Part shown: positions 58,448 to 64,000 of the stretch, in pieces | Position numbering within the stretch: the first letter of the stretch is position 1 | Layout of the letters: the number at the start of each line of letters is the position of its first letter | Origin: CATOSK01 sp963665735 | Lineage (GTDB): Bacteria > Chloroflexota > Dehalococcoidia > Lucifugimonadales > UBA3495 | Assembly (NCBI GenBank): GCA_963665735.1 | Contig: OY762444.1 | Location: forward strand, 1,488,001-1,552,000 | Direction: 5' to 3' | DNA: 64,000 nt | Translations under genes and position numbers: made by a program | Notes under the pieces: model-generated | The model's input: the letters and a program-made list of their open reading frames with translations, nothing else | The model's database searches: none | What the model was told of the DNA's origin: nothing

Positions 58448-60514
58448 GTGCCGAGCCTTGACAAATCCCAGTTGAGTTTTTGTCGCTCCACCGCGAAAAA
58501 CATCCGGTTGTTGGCCCCCGCCGGTTGCGGGAAGACCAGTTCTTTGTTGTATCGGTGTAGCGAACTTGTCAAAAAGGCGCGGAACAAGCCGCGTTTTTTG
58601 GTAGTCACTTTCACAGTGGCCGCGGCCAACGAACTGAAAGAGCGATTGCGGAACGACACCGAGTTTGAAAGTGTCCAAGGGCAAGCGAACATTACCACCC
58701 TGAACGCTTACGGTTGGCAGCGAATACGTAGCCAAGTGACCAGCCCTCAGCTATTGAGCGACAACACCAAGCGGTATTTCGCCATGCGAAATCAGCTTCG
58801 GCCAACTTGGCAGGACAACCCGCACATCAGTCCAGTAGTTACCAAGCGTAGTGGCTACGACACAAGAATTTTGATGACGGTTATGGACAACCTCAAGTCC
58901 ATGGGGTTTGACCATACTCAGGACAAAAGCGTTAGCCTTTTCAACAAGCGTCTCGATACCATCGAGAACCAAGGACTTTCTTGGAGAATTGATGAGCAGT
59001 TTGACCTGCTTACAGGTATCGGTGTTCTGTCTCAGTTGGGCAACAGTGAGAGTGCCTCCGCTAGCAGGAGGGAGTTTTACCAGCGGTTTTTCACTTTTTG
59101 GGTTAAGGCAACTGAGTATCTGTTGGCTCAGTCAACCTTCACTTTTGAAGACCAAAAGTATTGGACATACTTAGATCTCAAATCCCCCGGGCCTGACGGG
59201 AAACCTAAACCACACTTCCGTGGTGCAGCCCGTTACGACCACATTCTGGTTGACGAGTTTCAAGACATTAACCCCTTGGATTTGGCGTTAATCAAGGTTC
59301 TTGCTGACCGGAACCAAGCCAGTCTAACCATTGTTGGCGATGACGACCAAGCGATCTTCGAGTGGCGCGGGGCAACCCCCGAATACATACTCCGCCCCCA
59401 GCAGTACTTCGGTGTTGACTTCAAAGACTATCAATTGGCCATCAACTACCGGTCTCCCAAGAACATCGTTGAACACTCACAACGTCTCATAGCCAACAAC
59501 GAAAACCGGGTAGCCAAGAAAGTGAGTGCCTCCGAAAATTCCAACATCGCCGACATCACGATCGAAGCCACTGGCGACATCAACGAAAGTCTGCAACGGG
59601 TAACTGACATTGTAAGGTCAACCGAACCCGGGAAAGTGGCTGTCATCGGGAGATTCCGTAGCCAACTTATACCCTTCCAGATTTACTTTGCCCACGAAGG
59701 TGCCCCCTTCAAAACCGCCGCTGACCTGGACGTTTTCAGCAGCAAGGCGTTTGATGACCTGGTAAATCTCTTGGAAAACTGGAGCGGGTCCAAGGAACGC
59801 CGTTCGTCAGTTCGAGCCGTAGAAGGTGCCATAGATATCTGCAACCTCATCAAGCGTTTTCCTTTCAGCAGGAAGGACAACGACAACTTGGGGCGGTATC
59901 TGAGGGGAGAAAATCCGAGAACCATAGAGCAGGCCATTGCAGACATCGAAAACTACAACGGCGATGCTCTGAGTGGCAGGTCTCACAAAGACCTTCACCA
60001 AGTCGCCGGTGCATTCGTAAATGCAGGGAACGTCTCTAACGCAATCAGGGTAGTTGATGACAGATTCACGGGCCTGCGATTCGACCGGGAAAAGGCAGAG
60101 GATGACGTTTTCTTTACTGCTCCGCCCCTAGAACAACTTGCCCAGATCGCGGAACTCAATGCACTGGGCGCCGAAGAACTAATCGAGCGGATTGAGACCG
60201 CTCAGAAACAGATCCGTGATTACCAGGCTTTCGAGGATAACAGCGAATCCGAAGAGTCGGGGGATGACTTGGAAAGGCCCTTGCATCTAATGACTGCCAC
60301 CAGAGCCAAGGGCAAAGAGTTCGAGACTGTGGTGCTTTTGGACACTGTTGAAGGTGTTTGGCCTCACAATAAGGCCACCGAACAACGCGAACTGGAGGCT
60401 GAGCGCCGGCTGTTCTACGTGGCTTTCACCCGCGCACGGCAAAAAGTAATCATGCTGACCGGAAAAGATTCGGGTCCCATTAGCCGTTTTGTGGAAGAGT
60501 TGGGGGTAGTCTAA
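58448..60514 (+). CDS. UvrD/Rep-type SF1 DNA helicase
   Basis: A 688-residue 3'-5' DNA helicase. Walker A LAPAGCGKTSSLLYR (near 23), Ia VVTFTVAAANELKERL (near 58), DExx VDEFQDINPLDLALIKVLAD (near 268), IVGDDDQAIFEWRGA (motif III, near 297), LAINYRSPKNI (motif IV, near 335), MTATRAKGKEFETVVLLDT (motif V, near 618) and YVAFTRARQKVIML (motif VI, near 660). The 1B domain is larger than in UvrD. Start GTG 58448 with AAAGGAGAGA. There is no nuclease or second subunit neighbour. Composition is somewhat less GC-rich than the local average; repair or defence role undecided. Confidence 0.87.
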   Translation: MPSLDKSQLSFCRSTAKNIRLLAPAGCGKTSSLLYRCSELVKKARNKPRFLVVTFTVAAANELKERLRNDTEFESVQGQANITTLNAYGWQRIRSQVTSPQLLSDNTKRYFAMRNQLRPTWQDNPHISPVVTKRSGYDTRILMTVMDNLKSMGFDHTQDKSVSLFNKRLDTIENQGLSWRIDEQFDLLTGIGVLSQLGNSESASASRREFYQRFFTFWVKATEYLLAQSTFTFEDQKYWTYLDLKSPGPDGKPKPHFRGAARYDHILVDEFQDINPLDLALIKVLADRNQASLTIVGDDDQAIFEWRGATPEYILRPQQYFGVDFKDYQLAINYRSPKNIVEHSQRLIANNENRVAKKVSASENSNIADITIEATGDINESLQRVTDIVRSTEPGKVAVIGRFRSQLIPFQIYFAHEGAPFKTAADLDVFSSKAFDDLVNLLENWSGSKERRSSVRAVEGAIDICNLIKRFPFSRKDNDNLGRYLRGENPRTIEQAIADIENYNGDALSGRSHKDLHQVAGAFVNAGNVSNAIRVVDDRFTGLRFDREKAEDDVFFTAPPLEQLAQIAELNALGAEELIERIETAQKQIRDYQAFEDNSESEESGDDLERPLHLMTATRAKGKEFETVVLLDTVEGVWPHNKATEQRELEAERRLFYVAFTRARQKVIMLTGKDSGPISRFVEELGVV

Positions 60515-60559
60515 CCGTTGCACTAGACCGACGCGGGCAAGGTTGGCGGCAAAGAAACC

Positions 60560-60586
60560 AGGGGCGGGTCTTGTACCCGCCCCTAC
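60560..60586. repeat. Repeat family B-like palindrome, second variant
   Basis: AGGGGCGGGTCTTGTACCCG then CCCCTA: family B outer arms with a different core, between convergent helicase and ABC-protein genes; likely acts as a bidirectional terminator. Confidence 0.65.
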
Positions 60587-60614
60587 GTTTGTTTGCTGCC
60601 CGGTGGGGTTGGGG

Positions 60615-62423
60615 TTACTTGCTGAACCACATGGCGCTGACCCGGACGTTGGGGTCCAGGCGCGGCTCCCAGTTCAGCTTGGGGTTGACGGCGTAGAACA
60701 CCGGCAGGTCAAACAGGGGGATGAACAGCACGTCCTCCCGGAAGGTATCGGCCAGGGCCGCCAGCTTGTCCTGCCGTTCCTGTCCCGAGGCGGCCAGGGC
60801 CGGGCCAATCTGGTCCTGGATGCCGCCGGGGGACGGGTCGCAGACCAGGGACCGGATGCTGGTGCAGCTCATGTAGTAGCGCAGCTGCCGGCCAAAGTCC
60901 AGGGTTTCGTTGGAGGGCTGGTTGCCGATGAGGTCGCCGGTGGGACAACTGGCCCCGCCCCCGTCCAGGGCCGTCTGCATATCGGCGTTGGTGGGGGTCT
61001 CCGTCTCCGGGTTGCGGCCCGAATCTTCCAGGACTTCCTGCACCGCCTTGCCGATGCCGCAGCGGGTCAGGTCGCGGCGGACGCTGGGTTCCACCACCTG
61101 GAAGTTGACGTTGATTCCAACTTCGGTCAGGTAGCCGTGGACGGCCTCGCTGACTTCCACCTGCTTGGCGATGCGGGCGCCGCGGGAGGTGATGGTAATT
61201 TCGTTGTCCGGGTTGTAATTGGCTTCCGCCAGCAGTTCCTTGGCCTTTATCGGGTCGTAGGGATAGGGGGCGGTGTTGGCCTCGGTGGCCCCGATGATTC
61301 CCGGCCAGATGATGCTGCCCCGGCAGGAAGTGAAACCGCCGTAAAGCTGTTCCACCAACTCATCGCAGTCAATGGCGTGGACGATGGCCTCGCGCACCTT
61401 CTTCTTTTTCAGTTCCGGGTGCCAGATGGTGTTGGTGGTGAAGGAGTAGCTTTCCGCCGACGTTCCCGACCGCAGCATTTCGGCGGGCAGGTCTCCCACG
61501 GCGTCCACCCCCACGTCCCAACCCAGGTCAGCCTCGTCGGATTGAATCATGGCGGCGATTACCGTGGGTTCGGGCCGCCACAACCAGGTTACTTCCTGGA
61601 TATAGGGCTTCTGGAACTCGAAATGGTCGCCCACGGGAACGTAGTCCTCAAAGGATTCCTGCTTGATGGACACGCCGGGCGTCCAGGAAACGTGCTCGTA
61701 GGGGCCGAACCCGACGCTGGTGCGGATGCTGTCCTCTTCGGGGGTGGCGGCGAACCAGTCCGGGGCCTCGAAGTTCACGAAGAAGGACGTATTGGGGAAG
61801 ATGGGACAGGCGTTGGCGCAGTTGATGTCCACCGTGAAGTCGTCCACCATCTCGGCGGTGAACTCGCCGGTGTAGTTGATGCTGCCGCCCTCGGAAGTGG
61901 CGTTGCCCACGTCGTTGAGGCTGGGGATGGCGGCGGCGGCGTTCCAAGCCTCGCCGTTGTGGAAGGTGACGCCTTCCCGCAGCATGAACCGCCAGGTATC
62001 GGCGTCCACCTGCTCCCAGCCGGTGGTGGCGCTGGTGGGGACGATGCGGAGGTCGTCGCCCGACTGCCAGGTCAGGGGGTCTTGCAGATTGGCGCGGGTG
62101 ACGGTGGCGTTGAGGGACGCCCCGATGGAGCCGCGGGAGTTAAGCTGGATGGGTTCTTCGGGCAGAACGATGGTTATGTCGTTTCTGGCCGAGGTAACGC
62201 CCTCCGGCAGCGGGGTGGCCGTGGGCGCCGGGGTGGGCGTGGCCTCCGGTATGGGCGTGGCCGTCGGGGCCAGGGCCTCCGCCGCCGACTGGGTGGGAGC
62301 GGCAGCGGCGGGTTGCGTCGTAGTTTGCTGGGGTTCCGCCGCCTGGCCGCAGGCGACGATGACCAGCAGCGTCAGGACGGCGAAGGCCATAAATCCGGGT
62401 TTAAGGAAACGCGATAATCGCAT
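60615..62423 (-). CDS. ABC transporter substrate-binding lipoprotein (family 5)
   Basis: A 602-residue extracytoplasmic solute-binding protein of the peptide/nickel SBP_bac_5 family. The signal ends with lipobox LLVIVAC-G (Cys near 24), then a Pro/Thr linker (TPIPEATPTPAPTATPLPEG) and the binding domain (MLREGVTFHNGEAWNAAAAI near 168; VREAIVHAIDCDELVEQLYG near 350). It captures oligopeptides, sugars or similar for import. ATG 62423 has AAGGGGGAT upstream; a longer frame would add 33 residues with no signal. No permease or ATPase genes are adjacent, so partners are elsewhere. Confidence 0.88.
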   Translation of the reverse strand: MRLSRFLKPGFMAFAVLTLLVIVACGQAAEPQQTTTQPAAAAPTQSAAEALAPTATPIPEATPTPAPTATPLPEGVTSARNDITIVLPEEPIQLNSRGSIGASLNATVTRANLQDPLTWQSGDDLRIVPTSATTGWEQVDADTWRFMLREGVTFHNGEAWNAAAAIPSLNDVGNATSEGGSINYTGEFTAEMVDDFTVDINCANACPIFPNTSFFVNFEAPDWFAATPEEDSIRTSVGFGPYEHVSWTPGVSIKQESFEDYVPVGDHFEFQKPYIQEVTWLWRPEPTVIAAMIQSDEADLGWDVGVDAVGDLPAEMLRSGTSAESYSFTTNTIWHPELKKKKVREAIVHAIDCDELVEQLYGGFTSCRGSIIWPGIIGATEANTAPYPYDPIKAKELLAEANYNPDNEITITSRGARIAKQVEVSEAVHGYLTEVGINVNFQVVEPSVRRDLTRCGIGKAVQEVLEDSGRNPETETPTNADMQTALDGGGASCPTGDLIGNQPSNETLDFGRQLRYYMSCTSIRSLVCDPSPGGIQDQIGPALAASGQERQDKLAALADTFREDVLFIPLFDLPVFYAVNPKLNWEPRLDPNVRVSAMWFSK

Positions 62424-62527
62424 TGAGCATCCCCCTTGGTGAAAAGTTAACAGGCAAGATACGCCTTTTCCCCCGGAGGCGCAACCGGGGGCGGGTTGCC
62501 CCATCCATTCCGCTGCGGTCACTGGCC

Positions 62528-62566
62528 CGTCATACCGGCGCAGGCCGGTATCCAGGATTCTTTGCC
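62528..62566. repeat. Repeat family A, left arm (copy 8)
   Basis: Left arm CGTCATACCGGCGCAGGCCG plus GTATCCAGGATTC, then runs into a family E copy: a junction of two families. Confidence 0.75.
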
Positions 62567-62590
62567 TTTATGGACGTTGGCCCCCAACCA

Positions 62591-62722
62591 TGTCACCCTG
62601 AACGGAGTGAAGGGTCTAAAATTCTACGGGTAAGGCGACGTTGACGAAGGCAAGAATTTTAGATTCTTCGCTTTGCTCAGAATGACATACTCCAGGGTAG
62701 TCGGAAAATCACATGACCCTGG
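62591..62722. repeat. Repeat family E, copy 4
   Basis: About 130 bases: GTCACCCTGAACGGAGTGAA, GGGTCTAAAATTC, then AGATTCTTCGCTTTGCTCAG and AATGACATA. Same orientation as copy 3. The rest of 62424-62811 has no recognised coding sequence. Confidence 0.75.
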
Positions 62723-62811
62723 GACAACCAGCGCGGGAACGCTTTGGGGGAGAGAGCCGGGCGGCGCGGAAACGGATTGCAGCCGGATTTGGGAAAGGGC
62801 TGAAAAACCGC

Positions 62812-62840
62812 TTGACAACTGTGGGAGCCGCCTATATACT
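62812..62840 (+). promoter_or_regulatory. Sigma70-type promoter for the rRNA operon
   Basis: A perfect -35 (TTGACA, 62812-62817), a 17-base spacer, and TATACT (62835-62840) as the -10, ending about 77 bases before the 16S 5' end. The leader (62841-62916) has no gene. Confidence 0.82.
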
Positions 62841-62916
62841 CGCCTAACCGTTGCTCAGACGGGCGACGGACATAGGCACTTTAACAGTTGAATAGTGGAA
62901 GGAAGTAAGGATAACT

Positions 62917-64000
<1,084 letters not shown>

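Noticed and set aside
60543..62417. A long plus-strand frame opposite the ABC substrate-binding gene
   Set aside because: Gly/Val-rich shadow; the minus strand has a lipobox, linker and SBP_bac_5 domain.

Overview
This is a GC-rich bacterial chromosome segment with densely packed genes on both strands. It ends inside a 16S rRNA gene. The 16S start, the adenylylsulfate reductase genes, and the many stand-alone catabolic oxidoreductases and small-molecule transporters suggest Chloroflexota, probably a Dehalococcoidia or SAR202-like lineage. That assignment is an inference; a 16S search would settle it.

1-10 kb: the 3' end of aprB and complete aprA (APS reductase) closed by a terminator, a Uma2-family protein, an MFS exporter, two overlapping zinc-knuckle/endonuclease VII-like genes, a beta-hydroxyacid dehydrogenase, and an alpha-carbonic anhydrase flanked by a diverged ~100 bp direct repeat. 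10-22 kb: a YefM/YoeB toxin-antitoxin pair, a luciferase-like monooxygenase, an HpaI-type aldolase, a UGSC-family gene read through an in-frame TGA (probable selenoprotein), a DMT transporter, two lipoproteins, a DHA2 exporter, an aldo/keto reductase and a PPOX-fold flavoprotein. 22-31 kb: a MaoC-like dehydratase, hydrolase, MFS carrier, VOC protein, chromate transporter, SDR, DUF1330 protein and aldehyde dehydrogenase. 31-39 kb: a tightly coupled three-gene hypothetical cassette, a tandem HEPN-like pair, TrmI, an HD protein, a MidA-like methyltransferase, a membrane protein with a minisatellite-encoded tail, and citrate synthase.

39.7-44 kb holds a four-gene signalling operon: a vWA protein, a PP2C phosphatase, a kinase-like protein with C-terminal zinc ribbons, and a zinc-ribbon membrane protein. 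It matches the logic of the TerY-P triad, without the other Ter genes. 44-50.7 kb holds an FAD oxidoreductase, Cu/Zn SOD, an orphan adenine methyltransferase, a GarR-like reductase and an amidase. 50.8-54.7 kb is a two-gene unit of a RapA/DrmD-like SNF2 helicase and an acidic protein of unknown function, a candidate defence or DNA-transaction system. 54.8-62.4 kb has an NAD-kinase-like protein, a second orphan DNA methyltransferase, a PEP-mutase-family lyase, a UvrD-like helicase and an ABC substrate-binding lipoprotein. A well-formed sigma70-type promoter then precedes 16S rRNA.

Nearly every longer intergenic gap carries short dispersed palindromic repeats, which fall into at least five families (A to E below). 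No transposase, CRISPR array, prophage core gene or tRNA was recognised.
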